A DNA stretch of 64,000 nt. It comes from Parasedimentitalea maritima (GTDB lineage Bacteria > Pseudomonadota > Alphaproteobacteria > Rhodobacterales > Rhodobacteraceae). This document shows positions 38,679-47,509 of the stretch, one piece after another. Location of the stretch: NCBI RefSeq assembly GCF_005771405.1, contig NZ_VAUA01000002.1, positions 186,001-250,000 on the forward strand. Reading direction: 5' to 3'. The position numbers were made by a program, and so were the translations under genes. How positions within the stretch are numbered: position 1 is the first letter of the stretch; every line of letters begins with the position of its first letter. The notes below the pieces were generated by a model, which was not told where the DNA came from, did not search any database, and saw nothing but the letters and a program-made list of their open reading frames with translations.

Positions 38679-38720
38679 GACCGTGACACTAGCGTGATTC
38701 CAATGGTTGGGAAAGAGGAC

Positions 38721-38735
38721 GTTCCCACTATGTTC
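38721..38735. promoter_or_regulatory. LexA (SOS) box upstream of uvrD
   Basis: GTTC CCACTAT GTTC matches exactly the GTTC-N7-GTTC operator described for LexA of Rhodobacter and other alphaproteobacteria. It lies 43-57 bases before the uvrD ATG. Confidence 0.75.
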
Positions 38736-38950
38736 CCTGTTTTATTCACGCCCATTCCCAGTCATCAATTGTGTCTCCAGTCCCCTATGGGCACCACCAC
38801 GCACCTGCACTCAGCAATATTCGACCAATTTTGAGCCCCAAAACGGAATATAGACATATCAAGCGGGCAGCTTTCTTGCTAAATGTTTCAATTTCAATTT
38901 TGCTGCACCGCAGCACTTGATTTTTCGCGCAAGCCTTCCCACAAATCGCC

Positions 38951-40111
38951 ATGGATTTAGATAGCCGCTACCCCGCTGTATCCGACCTAGCCCACCGTGC
39001 CCGTCGGCGGTTGCCCAAGTTCGTATGGGAGTATCTGGACAGCGGTACAGGAACCGAGGCGACCAAGGCCCGCAACCGGGCGGCGTTGGATCAAGTTGGT
39101 TTTTTGCCTTCCATTCTTCACGGTCCTATTGATATCGATCTCAGCACATCTTTGTTTGGTGAAACCCTTCCGCTGCCCTTTGGTGTTGCCCCCTTGGGTA
39201 TGTCTGGGTTGATCTGGCCCGACGCCGAACGCCATCTGGCCCGCACCGCTGCAACGGCAGATATCCCCTACTCACTTTCTACTGTGGCGACACAATCGCC
39301 CGAGGACCTGGCTCCACACCTTGGTAAACAAGGTTGGTTTCAGCTATATCCCCCAAAAGATCCCGACATTCGCAAGGACATGTTGGCTCGCGCCAAAGCG
39401 TCAGGGTTTAAAGTGTTGATCCTGACTGCTGATGTCCCCGTGGCATCGCGCCGCGAACGGCAGGTGCGCTCAGGACTGACACAGCCACCTAAGCTGACAC
39501 CCCGTTTAATGGCCCAGGTCATGATGCGGCCAGCATGGGCGATGGGTATGGCCCAGCGCGGCATGCCGCATATGCGGACACTTGATAAATACATCAGTGG
39601 TGAGATGGGCAATCTCTCTTCTACCGCTCATGTAGGCTATTTACTGCGCACCTCGCCGGATTGGGACTATGTCCAATGGCTGCGCGACCACTGGGACGGA
39701 CCACTGGTGATCAAAGGAACAATGCGCCCCGAAGATGCATTGCGCCTGCAACAGATCGGTGCCGACGCCCTGTGGGTGTCAAACCATGCTGGTCGCCAGT
39801 TCGATGGAACCCCGGCCAGTATCGAAATGCTACCAAAGATCCGACAGGTCACGGACCTGCCGCTAATTTTTGACAGTGGCGTTGAGAGCGGCTTGGACAT
39901 CTTGCGCGCACTGGCATTGGGGGCCAACTTCGTCATGCTCGGACGAGCTTTTCACTTTGCTCTGGCCGCGCTTGGCCCATCCGGTCCAGCCCACCTGATC
40001 AACATTTTGAAAAAGGATCTGGAGGCCAATATGGGGCAACTTGGCTGCTCGAGCCTGTTGAAGCTGCCCGCGCCTTATACGCTCCCAACCGCGCCCTACC
40101 CGAACCAATAG
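38951..40111 (+). CDS. lldD: FMN-dependent alpha-hydroxy-acid dehydrogenase, probably L-lactate dehydrogenase
   Basis: TIM-barrel flavoenzyme of the glycolate oxidase / lactate dehydrogenase family that oxidises an L-2-hydroxy acid, usually feeding electrons to quinone. Family landmarks: FVWEYLDSGTGTE near the N-terminus, FGVAPLGMSGLIWPDAE, LIKGTMRPEDA-type strand (VIKGTMRPEDAL, active-site Lys), WVSNHAGRQFDG with the catalytic His, and FDSGVESGLDILRALALGA for the phosphate of FMN. Length 386. L-lactate is the commonest substrate, but glycolate or mandelate cannot be excluded. It precedes pyruvate carboxylase, which would use the pyruvate formed. Confidence 0.85.
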   Translation: MDLDSRYPAVSDLAHRARRRLPKFVWEYLDSGTGTEATKARNRAALDQVGFLPSILHGPIDIDLSTSLFGETLPLPFGVAPLGMSGLIWPDAERHLARTAATADIPYSLSTVATQSPEDLAPHLGKQGWFQLYPPKDPDIRKDMLARAKASGFKVLILTADVPVASRRERQVRSGLTQPPKLTPRLMAQVMMRPAWAMGMAQRGMPHMRTLDKYISGEMGNLSSTAHVGYLLRTSPDWDYVQWLRDHWDGPLVIKGTMRPEDALRLQQIGADALWVSNHAGRQFDGTPASIEMLPKIRQVTDLPLIFDSGVESGLDILRALALGANFVMLGRAFHFALAALGPSGPAHLINILKKDLEANMGQLGCSSLLKLPAPYTLPTAPYPNQ

Positions 40112-40237
40112 GAAACAATACAGCATTAAGAAGCCGCAGAAACACACCATCTTGCCGGTTATACCCAGTACTACGAGTATACCTGCCTTTAAGATGTGCC
40201 TAACACTTCCTCCAAACTGCACGACCCCGAGGGTGAC

Positions 40238-43200
40238 ATGACAGACTTCAAAAAAATCCTGATTGCCAACCGTGGCGAAATCGCCATCCGCGTAATGCGC
40301 GCCGCCAACGAGATGGGTAAAGCCACCGTTGCCGTCTATGCCGAAGAGGACAAATTGGGCCTCCATCGCTTTAAGGCGGACGAGGCTTACCGCATTGGCG
40401 AAGGTATGGGGCCGGTTGCCGCCTATCTAAGCATCGACGAGATGATCCGTGTCGCTAAGGAATGCGGTGCAGATGCCATTCACCCAGGCTATGGCCTACT
40501 GTCAGAAAATCCCGATTTTGTTGACGCTTGTTCGCGCAATGGCATCACCTTCATCGGCCCCAAGGCCGAAACGATGCGCGCATTGGGTGACAAGGCCTCA
40601 GCTCGCCGGGTTGCTGTCAAAGCTGGCGTTCCAGTGATCCCCGCTACCGAAGTCCTAGGCGATGACATGGATGCCATCCGCAAGGAAGCAGCGGAAGTTG
40701 GCTATCCTTTCATGCTCAAAGCCTCTTGGGGTGGTGGCGGTCGCGGCATGCGCCCGATCTACGGCGAAGATGAGCTGGAAGAGAAGATCTTGGAAGGTCG
40801 CCGCGAAGCCGAAGCCGCATTCGGCAATGGCGAGGGCTATCTGGAGAAGATGATCCAGCGTGCCCGTCACGTCGAGGTTCAGATCCTGGGCGACAAGCAA
40901 GGTGGCATCTATCACCTGTTCGAACGTGATTGTTCAGTCCAACGCCGCAACCAGAAAGTGGTTGAACGCGCGCCCGCCCCCTATCTAAGCGAAGAGCAAC
41001 GCACTGAGATCTGCGAGTTGGGTCGCAAGATTTGCGACTTTGTCGGCTATGAATGCGCCGGTACGGTCGAATTCCTGATGGATATGGACGACGGCAAATT
41101 CTACTTTATCGAGGTGAACCCACGTGTGCAGGTGGAACACACCGTCACCGAAGAAGTCACCGGCATCGACATCGTGCGCGCTCAGATCCTGATTGCCGAA
41201 GGCAAATCAATTGCCGAGGCCACCGGCAAGGCCAACCAGGATGATATCGTTCTGACAGGCCATGCGCTGCAAACCCGTGTGACAACCGAAGATCCACAGA
41301 ACAACTTCATCCCCGACTACGGCCGCATCACCGCCTATCGCTCCGCCACGGGTATGGGCATCCGCCTGGACGGCGGCACCGCCTATGCAGGCGGCGTCAT
41401 CACCCGCTACTATGACAGCCTGTTGACCAAAATCACCGCCAAGGCGCCAACGCCGGAAATGGCGATTGCCCGCATGGACCGCGCCCTGCGCGAATTCCGA
41501 GTCCGTGGTGTGTCGACCAACATCGCCTTTGTCGAAAACCTGCTGAAGCACCCAACCTTCCTCGACAACAGTTACACCACCAAATTCATCGACGAGACAC
41601 CCGAGCTGTTCCAATTCTCCAAGCGTCGGGATCGCGGCACCAAGGTGTTGACCTATATCGCTGATATCTCGGTCAACGGGCACCCGGAAACTGAAGGCCG
41701 CGCTGCACCGCACGCCGACCTCAAGGCCCCACGCCCACCCAAGGTCGCGCCCGGCAACCTGCCCTATGGCACACGTAACCTGCTGGAACAAAAAGGCCCA
41801 CAAGCCGTAGCCGATTGGATGAAGGCCCAACGGCAATTGCTGCTGACCGACACCACAATGCGCGACGGCCACCAATCGCTTCTGGCCACTCGGATGCGCT
41901 CGATCGACATGATCAAGGTCGCCCCGGCCTATGCCAATAACCTAAGCCAGCTGTTCTCTGTCGAATGCTGGGGAGGTGCGACTTTTGACGTGGCCTATCG
42001 CTTCTTGCAGGAATGCCCATGGCAGCGCCTGCGTGACCTGCGCGAGGCAATGCCGAATGTGATGACCCAAATGCTGCTACGCGCTTCTAACGGCGTCGGC
42101 TACACCAACTACCCCGACAATGTGGTGCAGAGCTTTGTGGCCGAGGCCGCCAAAGGCATTGATGTCTTCCGCGTGTTTGACAGCCTCAACTGGGTAGAAA
42201 ACATGCGCGTCGCCATGGATGCCGTGGTCGACAGCGGCAAGATCTGTGAGGGCACGATCTGCTACACAGGTGACATCCTTGACCCCAACCGCGCCAAGTA
42301 TGACCTAAAATACTACATCGGCATGGCCAAAGAGCTGGAAGCCGCCGGTGCCCATGTTCTGGGGCTGAAAGACATGGCTGGCCTGTTGAAACCTGCCGCT
42401 GCCCGCGTACTGGTCAAGGCTCTGAAGGAAGAAGTCGGTCTGCCGATCCACTTCCACACCCACGACACCTCGGGCATTGCCGGCGCCACTATCTTGGCCG
42501 CTGCGGATGCCGGCGTCGATGCGGTCGATGCAGCCATGGACGCCTTTTCAGGCGGCACCTCACAGCCCTGCCTTGGCTCGATTGTCGAAGGGTTGCGCAA
42601 CACCGATCGTGACACTGGCATTGATATCGCCACTGTGCGTGAAATCTCGGATTACTGGGAGCAGGTCCGCGGCCAGTATGCAGCCTTTGAAAGCGGCATT
42701 CAGGCCCCCGCCTCTGAGGTCTACCTGCACGAAATGCCCGGTGGTCAGTTCACCAACCTCAAAGCACAGGCCCGCAGCCTCGGCCTGGAGGAGCGCTGGC
42801 ACGAGGTCGCTCAGACCTATGCCGACGTAAACCAGATGTTCGGTGACATCGTTAAAGTGACGCCGTCGTCCAAAGTGGTTGGCGACATGGCGCTGATGAT
42901 GGTCTCTCAGGGCCTATCCCGCACCGAGGTTGAAGATCCTGGCACAGACCTGTCTTTCCCGGATTCCGTTGTCGACATGATGCGCGGCAATCTGGGCCAA
43001 CCTCCTCAGGGTTTCCCGGATAGCATCGTCAAAAAGGTCCTCAAAGGTGATGCGCCAAACCTGGAACGCCCGGGCAAACACCTAAAGCCGGTTGATCTCG
43101 AAGCCACCCGTGCCGAGTTGATCGCAGAGTTGAATGGCAAGGCAATCGACGACGAGGATCTGAACGGCTACTTGATGTACCCCAAGGTCTTCCTTGATTA

Positions 43201-43678
43201 CATGGGGCGCCACCGAACCTATGGTCCAGTGCGCGCGCTGCCCACCCAGACCTTCTTTTACGGCATGGAGCCGGGTGACGAAATCGAGGCGGAAATCGAT
43301 CCTGGCAAAACCCTGGAAATCCGCCTGCAGGCCATCGGCGAGACCGACGAAAAGGGCGAAGTCAAAGTGTTCTTCGAATTGAACGGTCAGCCCCGCGTCA
43401 TCCGGGTACCTAACCGCTTGGTGAAATCCTCAACTGCCGAACGCCCCAAAGCCGAAGCAGGCAATGACGACCACCTTGGCGCGCCAATGCCCGGCGTTGT
43501 CGCCACAGTGGCGGTACAGGTTGGCCAGCAAGTCCACGAGGGCGACCTTCTTTTGACCATCGAGGCTATGAAAATGGAAACTGGTATCCACGCCGAATAC
43601 GATGCGGTGATCAAGGCCGTTCATGTCCAAGCCGGAACCCAGATCGACGCCAAGGATCTTCTGATCGAACTGGAATAG
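40238..43678 (+). CDS. pyc: Pyruvate carboxylase
   Basis: Biotin enzyme converting pyruvate and bicarbonate to oxaloacetate for anaplerosis. Domains in order: biotin carboxylase (about 1-455; ILIANRGEIAIRVMRAA, the ATP-grasp loop KASWGGGGRGMR, and EVNPRVQVEHTVTEE), carboxyltransferase TIM barrel (about 535-830; LLTDTTMRDGHQSLLATRMR, HFHTHDTSG for metal), PC tetramerisation domain, and the biotinyl domain with EAMKME, the biotinylated lysine at 1112, 34 residues from the end. Length 1146. ATG at 40238 follows GAGGGTGAC; the in-frame start at 40196 is unlikely. Confidence 0.97.
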   Translation: MTDFKKILIANRGEIAIRVMRAANEMGKATVAVYAEEDKLGLHRFKADEAYRIGEGMGPVAAYLSIDEMIRVAKECGADAIHPGYGLLSENPDFVDACSRNGITFIGPKAETMRALGDKASARRVAVKAGVPVIPATEVLGDDMDAIRKEAAEVGYPFMLKASWGGGGRGMRPIYGEDELEEKILEGRREAEAAFGNGEGYLEKMIQRARHVEVQILGDKQGGIYHLFERDCSVQRRNQKVVERAPAPYLSEEQRTEICELGRKICDFVGYECAGTVEFLMDMDDGKFYFIEVNPRVQVEHTVTEEVTGIDIVRAQILIAEGKSIAEATGKANQDDIVLTGHALQTRVTTEDPQNNFIPDYGRITAYRSATGMGIRLDGGTAYAGGVITRYYDSLLTKITAKAPTPEMAIARMDRALREFRVRGVSTNIAFVENLLKHPTFLDNSYTTKFIDETPELFQFSKRRDRGTKVLTYIADISVNGHPETEGRAAPHADLKAPRPPKVAPGNLPYGTRNLLEQKGPQAVADWMKAQRQLLLTDTTMRDGHQSLLATRMRSIDMIKVAPAYANNLSQLFSVECWGGATFDVAYRFLQECPWQRLRDLREAMPNVMTQMLLRASNGVGYTNYPDNVVQSFVAEAAKGIDVFRVFDSLNWVENMRVAMDAVVDSGKICEGTICYTGDILDPNRAKYDLKYYIGMAKELEAAGAHVLGLKDMAGLLKPAAARVLVKALKEEVGLPIHFHTHDTSGIAGATILAAADAGVDAVDAAMDAFSGGTSQPCLGSIVEGLRNTDRDTGIDIATVREISDYWEQVRGQYAAFESGIQAPASEVYLHEMPGGQFTNLKAQARSLGLEERWHEVAQTYADVNQMFGDIVKVTPSSKVVGDMALMMVSQGLSRTEVEDPGTDLSFPDSVVDMMRGNLGQPPQGFPDSIVKKVLKGDAPNLERPGKHLKPVDLEATRAELIAELNGKAIDDEDLNGYLMYPKVFLDYMGRHRTYGPVRALPTQTFFYGMEPGDEIEAEIDPGKTLEIRLQAIGETDEKGEVKVFFELNGQPRVIRVPNRLVKSSTAERPKAEAGNDDHLGAPMPGVVATVAVQVGQQVHEGDLLLTIEAMKMETGIHAEYDAVIKAVHVQAGTQIDAKDLLIELE

Positions 43679-43697
43679 TCCTGAGCTAAGAGACACA

Positions 43698-43734
43698 AAA
43701 TTGGGCCACGACATCCCCTGTCGTGGCCCAATTT
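43698..43734. terminator. Bidirectional terminator between pyc and the ABM gene
   Basis: AAATTGGGCCACGAC and GTCGTGGCCCAATTT pair perfectly over 15 bp around ATCCCCT. A-tract on one side and T-tract on the other allow use in both directions between two convergent genes. Confidence 0.9.
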
Positions 43735-43753
43735 GGTATCAAAACATCCCTGA

Positions 43754-44047
43754 CTAAACTTTCGACAGAACCCAACTTTGAGGCGGCTGGCTCAGCATGC
43801 TTTTCAGTTTCGCCCACTCTCCAGAAGCAATCAAAGCGTCAAGGTGCGCCTGATGCTGGATCTGACTTTGCCAATCTTCGACCAGGATGTAGTGCGGTGT
43901 CGAACCTTCTGTGCGTAGAACACGCACCCCTTCACAGCCAGACACCTGAGGTAAACTTGCCTGCACACCTTCCATGGCCGTGTGAAATGTCGCCAATTGC
44001 GCCGGATCGGGCGTCAGCGTGACGTGAACAATATGTGCTGGAAACAT
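43754..44047 (-). CDS. Antibiotic biosynthesis monooxygenase (ABM) fold protein
   Basis: A 97-residue dimeric alpha/beta-barrel type protein related to small quinol monooxygenases. Indicators are HIVHVTLTPDPAQLATFHTAM, the central GCEGVRVLRTEGSTPHYILVEDW and the helix HQAHLDALIASGEWAKL. ATG at 44047 has TAGGA 7 bases upstream; a longer frame to 44122 lacks this. It is divergent from a LysR regulator 165 bases away, the usual layout of a regulator and its target. Substrate unknown. Confidence 0.8.
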   Translation of the reverse strand: MFPAHIVHVTLTPDPAQLATFHTAMEGVQASLPQVSGCEGVRVLRTEGSTPHYILVEDWQSQIQHQAHLDALIASGEWAKLKSMLSQPPQSWVLSKV

Positions 44048-44212
44048 AGGTTTTCCTACTTTGCTTTTTGGGAACACGCAGAACACAACCGCGCGATCAA
44101 CCAAGTTACGTTTCAAATTCAAAACGGTGAGCTATAAGATGAATTAACCAGATCTGAACTTGACGCCAACATCTCTCCATCCGCCCTTCTTTACGACAGG
44201 AATTTTCCAAAC

Positions 44213-45115
44213 ATGCCTTTCAAAAATGGAACACACAGCTGGGATGACTTACGACTGTTTTTGGCTGTTGCCAGTGAGGGCGGCCTAGCCAATGCAGTGT
44301 CCAGATCCGGGGTAAGTGCACCAACACTCAGCCGTCGCATAAGTCACTTGGAAAACACTTTTTCCATGATCCTGTTCGATCGCCACCCCGGTGGTGTCAC
44401 CCTGACACCTCAGGGCCGGGAACTGCTGGAAAAAGTTCAACAGATGGATCTGCACAATCAAGCCATCCACAGCTGGCGCACGCGCCAAGATCCACGGCCA
44501 TTGGTGCGGGTGACGGTCGGGTACTGGACCAGCATCTATTTGACGCGAAACCTGGACAGACTTTTCACCAGTGCACAAAGCCCACGTATTGAATTGTTGT
44601 CAGGTTCGCAATTTTTAAACTTGTCACGGCGCGAAGCCGACATTGCTATTCACAACAAACAACCAGACCAGCAAGGATTGAAGCGCCACCGCATTGGGCC
44701 CGTTACATTTGCCATTTTTGGGTCGCCGACCTACTGCACGAGCCATCCTCAAAGCTACTCCGAAGAACGCTATGCAGCCTGCGACTGGGTAATCCCGTCA
44801 CAAAGCGGCGCAACGGGTGGATCATCCAGCTGGCTGCGGCGAAAAATTGGAGAAACCGCGCGTCTGGTCTGCGACACGCCTCAGGCAGTACTAGAAGCCG
44901 CCGCTGCAGGAGGCGGGCTTTGCATACTTCCATGCTTTATTGGCGTGAACGAAAGCAGGTTGGTACAGGTTTCTGATCCACTTGCTAGCCTTCCTCACGA
45001 ACAGTGGCTGGTGACCCATGAAAACAGCAGCGCGCTTCCACATGTCCGTCATACCGCTAATGCTATTGCCACATTGATGAAACAGCAGCAGGTTGGAATT
45101 GACACCGCGAACTGA
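44213..45115 (+). CDS. LysR family transcriptional regulator
   Basis: A 300-residue regulator with an N-terminal helix-turn-helix (about 10-70; DDLRLFLAVASEGGLANAV, SAPTLSRRISHLE) and a C-terminal effector domain. Spacing and sequence in the effector domain resemble the group that controls oxidoreductases. It is divergent from the ABM-fold gene and likely regulates it from the shared 165-base region. No specific operator palindrome was identified. Confidence 0.87.
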   Translation: MPFKNGTHSWDDLRLFLAVASEGGLANAVSRSGVSAPTLSRRISHLENTFSMILFDRHPGGVTLTPQGRELLEKVQQMDLHNQAIHSWRTRQDPRPLVRVTVGYWTSIYLTRNLDRLFTSAQSPRIELLSGSQFLNLSRREADIAIHNKQPDQQGLKRHRIGPVTFAIFGSPTYCTSHPQSYSEERYAACDWVIPSQSGATGGSSSWLRRKIGETARLVCDTPQAVLEAAAAGGGLCILPCFIGVNESRLVQVSDPLASLPHEQWLVTHENSSALPHVRHTANAIATLMKQQQVGIDTAN

Positions 45116-45181
45116 CGGAGGTTCGCCGTTCCGCTTCACTGGCTCAAAATCATTCTAGACGTGACGTGTGCCAAAGGCAGT

Positions 45182-46087
45182 TCATCTTCTCCGTTTTGTA
45201 AAGCTACGATCCGCCTCGCCTTTCAGGCAGCGCGGAATCACAGGGAAGCTCTGACTAAGGAAATAGGCGTAAGTGCCACCCGGAAATTCATCTGTCACCA
45301 CCTGGGCACCATTACATTCGTCCAGCGCGCCCGATCCCGCCTGATATTGGTAGTCCTGCACAAAGGCCCCGTCATGGCGCCCGCTGGGGGCTGCCCCACC
45401 TGGGCGATTGCCCGGTTTCAAGCGATAAGAACTGGTCATTTCCCGCACCTTACCATTCACTTTGGCGGTCATTGCGTAAATCGGGAAACCGTCCGCCGCG
45501 TAACCGATCAGAGGCGACGCCTTGTTTGAGGACCAGCCCAATTGCTGCATCAACCCCCAGGGAAGTCCGTGATAGTGATAGGCCCCACTTGGTTGCACAT
45601 GTGCATAGTTCTGATCCAGCCCCAGTGTCACAGCCCCTCCCAAAGCCTCATATTGCCAGCCAGATTGTTGTTTCCCTTTCCAGAACTCTGCCGCCGCCGG
45701 ATCAAAAGGAACCCCGTTAACCGCAATGCCAAACAATCCCGCCATACCAAACGCCTTGGCAACACGTGGCAATTGATCGGTATCTGTTGAGAACCGGTAG
45801 TTCTGTGACTTGATCTCATGGGGATTGCCCCGGTTGGGGAACTGCCCCACTGCGTGATCCGGGATACCATTGGCGCGGATCTTCACTGTATCGCCACTGG
45901 CCCGCAGTTTGACCTTACTGCCACGCAACTGCACCGTTGCTGCCACAAGGTCCAAGTTTTGGGCCTCGGTCGTTGTGTGCTGCCGCATCGGCCGTCGCCC
46001 CTGCGCGTCGCTCTGCAAAACAAACCCAACAGTGATAAGTCCGCCTAAAACTACCAGCTTGGCTGTATCAGAAACACGCATGCTCAA
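45182..46087 (-). CDS. Secreted YHYH-domain protein
   Basis: A 301-residue exported protein. The N-terminus has a signal peptide (basic MRVSDTAK, hydrophobic LVVLGGLITVGFVL, cleavage near Ala28). The domain-defining tetrapeptide YHYH occurs in SGAYHYHGLPWGL, followed by PLIGYAADGFPIY, as in the YHYH family of periplasmic or extracellular proteins of unknown function. ATG at 46087 or two codons later. A C-terminal Arg-rich tail (SFTKRRR) is unusual for a secreted protein. Confidence 0.85.
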   Translation of the reverse strand: MSMRVSDTAKLVVLGGLITVGFVLQSDAQGRRPMRQHTTTEAQNLDLVAATVQLRGSKVKLRASGDTVKIRANGIPDHAVGQFPNRGNPHEIKSQNYRFSTDTDQLPRVAKAFGMAGLFGIAVNGVPFDPAAAEFWKGKQQSGWQYEALGGAVTLGLDQNYAHVQPSGAYHYHGLPWGLMQQLGWSSNKASPLIGYAADGFPIYAMTAKVNGKVREMTSSYRLKPGNRPGGAAPSGRHDGAFVQDYQYQAGSGALDECNGAQVVTDEFPGGTYAYFLSQSFPVIPRCLKGEADRSFTKRRR

Positions 46088-46185
46088 TTCCTCTGATTTT
46101 CAATGTACGTTAAAAGGTTTTACGCAGGGCCCAAGCCGCTCCGTCGGTGTTTCTAAAAAATATTTGCTTCCAGTTCGTTTTGCAC

Positions 46186-46214
46186 TTGCGGCGCAGGCGC
46201 GGACTTCCTATTTC
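46186..46214 (+). promoter_or_regulatory. Promoter of tRNA-Gly copy 1
   Basis: TTGCGG, 17 bases, TATTTC. The same -35, the same 17-base spacer and the same TATT -10 stand before each of the three tRNA copies. Confidence 0.75.
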
Positions 46215-46232
46215 AGCCCTCACCGACGGTAT

Positions 46233-46307
46233 GCGGGCGTAGCTCAGGGGTAGAGCATAACCTTGCCAAGGTTAGGGTCGAGAGTTCGAATCTCTTCGCC
46301 CGCTCCA
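46233..46307 (+). tRNA. tRNA-Gly (GCC), copy 1
   Basis: A 75-base cloverleaf with encoded CCA. Acceptor GCGGGCG / CGCCCGC, D stem GCTC/GAGC, anticodon arm TAACC-TTGCCAA-GGTTA with anticodon GCC, T arm GAGAG-TTCGAAT-CTCTT. Identical to the copies at 48504 and 50298. Confidence 0.97.
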
Positions 46308-46322
46308 TCGGTCAATTGAACA

Positions 46323-46345
46323 GGGTCGCCTTCGGGCGGCCCTTT
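46323..46345 (+). terminator. Terminator of tRNA-Gly copy 1
   Basis: GGGTCGCC-TTCG-GGCGGCCC, an 8-bp stem (one T-G pair) with a TTCG tetraloop, then TTT. Confidence 0.75.
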
Positions 46346-46450
46346 CGCATTTCTGGCTCAGGCACTAGTGTCCTGCCTTGCGGGGAATCAGCTCAACCGC
46401 TAAGAACAGAGCAAGAACGCCACCCATGGCGCCAATAACAACGAGGTAGC

Positions 46451-47410
46451 ATGCTGACATCAGTTGAACTTTGCGCAGGTGCGGGCGGTCAGGCCCTCGG
46501 ACTGGAAAAAGCCGGATTTGATCACGCCGCTCTGGTCGAGATCGACAAGCATTGCTGCGCCACCCTTCGCCACAACCGTCCCAACTGGAATGTGCTCGAA
46601 GAAGATGTTCGCCTGTTCAAAGAGCGCGCGTCCGATTTTGCCGGTATTGACCTGCTGGCTGGTGGCCTGCCCTGCCCTCCGTTCTCGGTCGCAGGTAAGC
46701 AACTGGGCGAAAAGGACGAACGTAACCTGTTCGACGATGCGCTGGAAATTGTCGCAGCCACCCGCCCCAAAGCGGTGATGATCGAAAACGTGCGCGGTTT
46801 TCTGGGTGCGGTGTTTCTGGACTACCGCGAGAAGCTGAAAAAGCAACTGGGAAAGCTGGGCTACACCACCGACTGGCGGCTGCTGAACGCTTCGGACTAC
46901 GGCGTACCGCAGCTGCGCCCTCGGGTGGTGATTGTCGCCCTGCGCAAGGAATACACCGATCAATTCTGCTGGCCTGAACCGCTACCCCATAACCCAGCCA
47001 CCGTCGGCGAAACACTGATCGACCTGATGAAGGAACGTGGCTGGCGTGGCGCTGACGACTGGGCAGCCAAGGCTGATGAGATCGCGCCCACAATTGTTGG
47101 CGGATCGAAAAAGCACGGCGGCCCCGATCTGGGTCCAACCCGTGCCCGTAAAGCCTGGGCCTCGCTGGGCGTCGAGGGCCGTACCATCGCCCCCGAGGCC
47201 CCGGATCCGTTCCATAACGATATGCCCCGCCTGACTGTGCGCATGGTGGCCCGCCTACAAGGCTTTCCTGACGACTGGCATTTCACCGGCGCCAAGACCA
47301 ACGCCTACAAGCAGGTTGGAAATGCCTTCCCTCCACCAGTGGCACAAGCTGTCGCCACTCAACTGAAAGCAGCCATTTCCAAGCCAAATCTGCATGTCGT
47401 GCGGGCCTGA
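46451..47410 (+). CDS. DNA (cytosine-5) methyltransferase of a NaeI-type R-M system
   Basis: C5-cytosine methyltransferase of 319 residues. Motif I ELCAGAGGQALGLEKAGF (6-23), motif IV GGLPCPPFSV with the catalytic C75, motif VI ENV (112-114), motif VIII QLRPRVV (from Q153), and C-terminal motifs IX (MVARLQGFP) and X (QVGNAFPPPVA) are all present; the target-recognition region is the short segment at about 180-250. ATG follows GAGG by about 4-5 bases. It is followed by a NaeI-family endonuclease in the same orientation, so the predicted target is GCCGGC or a close variant. Intact GCCGGC sites occur in the window (for example at 334 and 1024), which requires protection if the nuclease is active. 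Confidence 0.93.
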   Translation: MLTSVELCAGAGGQALGLEKAGFDHAALVEIDKHCCATLRHNRPNWNVLEEDVRLFKERASDFAGIDLLAGGLPCPPFSVAGKQLGEKDERNLFDDALEIVAATRPKAVMIENVRGFLGAVFLDYREKLKKQLGKLGYTTDWRLLNASDYGVPQLRPRVVIVALRKEYTDQFCWPEPLPHNPATVGETLIDLMKERGWRGADDWAAKADEIAPTIVGGSKKHGGPDLGPTRARKAWASLGVEGRTIAPEAPDPFHNDMPRLTVRMVARLQGFPDDWHFTGAKTNAYKQVGNAFPPPVAQAVATQLKAAISKPNLHVVRA

Positions 47411-47431
47411 TACCTTGCATCTAAGACCGTA

Positions 47432-47496
47432 CCTGACCTTGGGGAGGCGTGACGCGCCTTCCCAAGGTCAGGCGCTGTCCGACTCATCGGTCGGAC
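47432..47496. repeat. Intergenic palindromic repeat, copy 2
   Basis: CCTGACCTTGGG (47432-47443) / CCCAAGGTCAGG (47461-47472) with an inner AGGCG/CGCCT pairing, followed by a second hairpin GTCCGAC / GTCGGAC (47477-47496). Related to copy 1 at 25649-25750. Here it separates the methyltransferase and endonuclease genes and could attenuate endonuclease expression. Confidence 0.6.
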
Positions 47497-47509
47497 CAGT
47501 GGCACAGTA

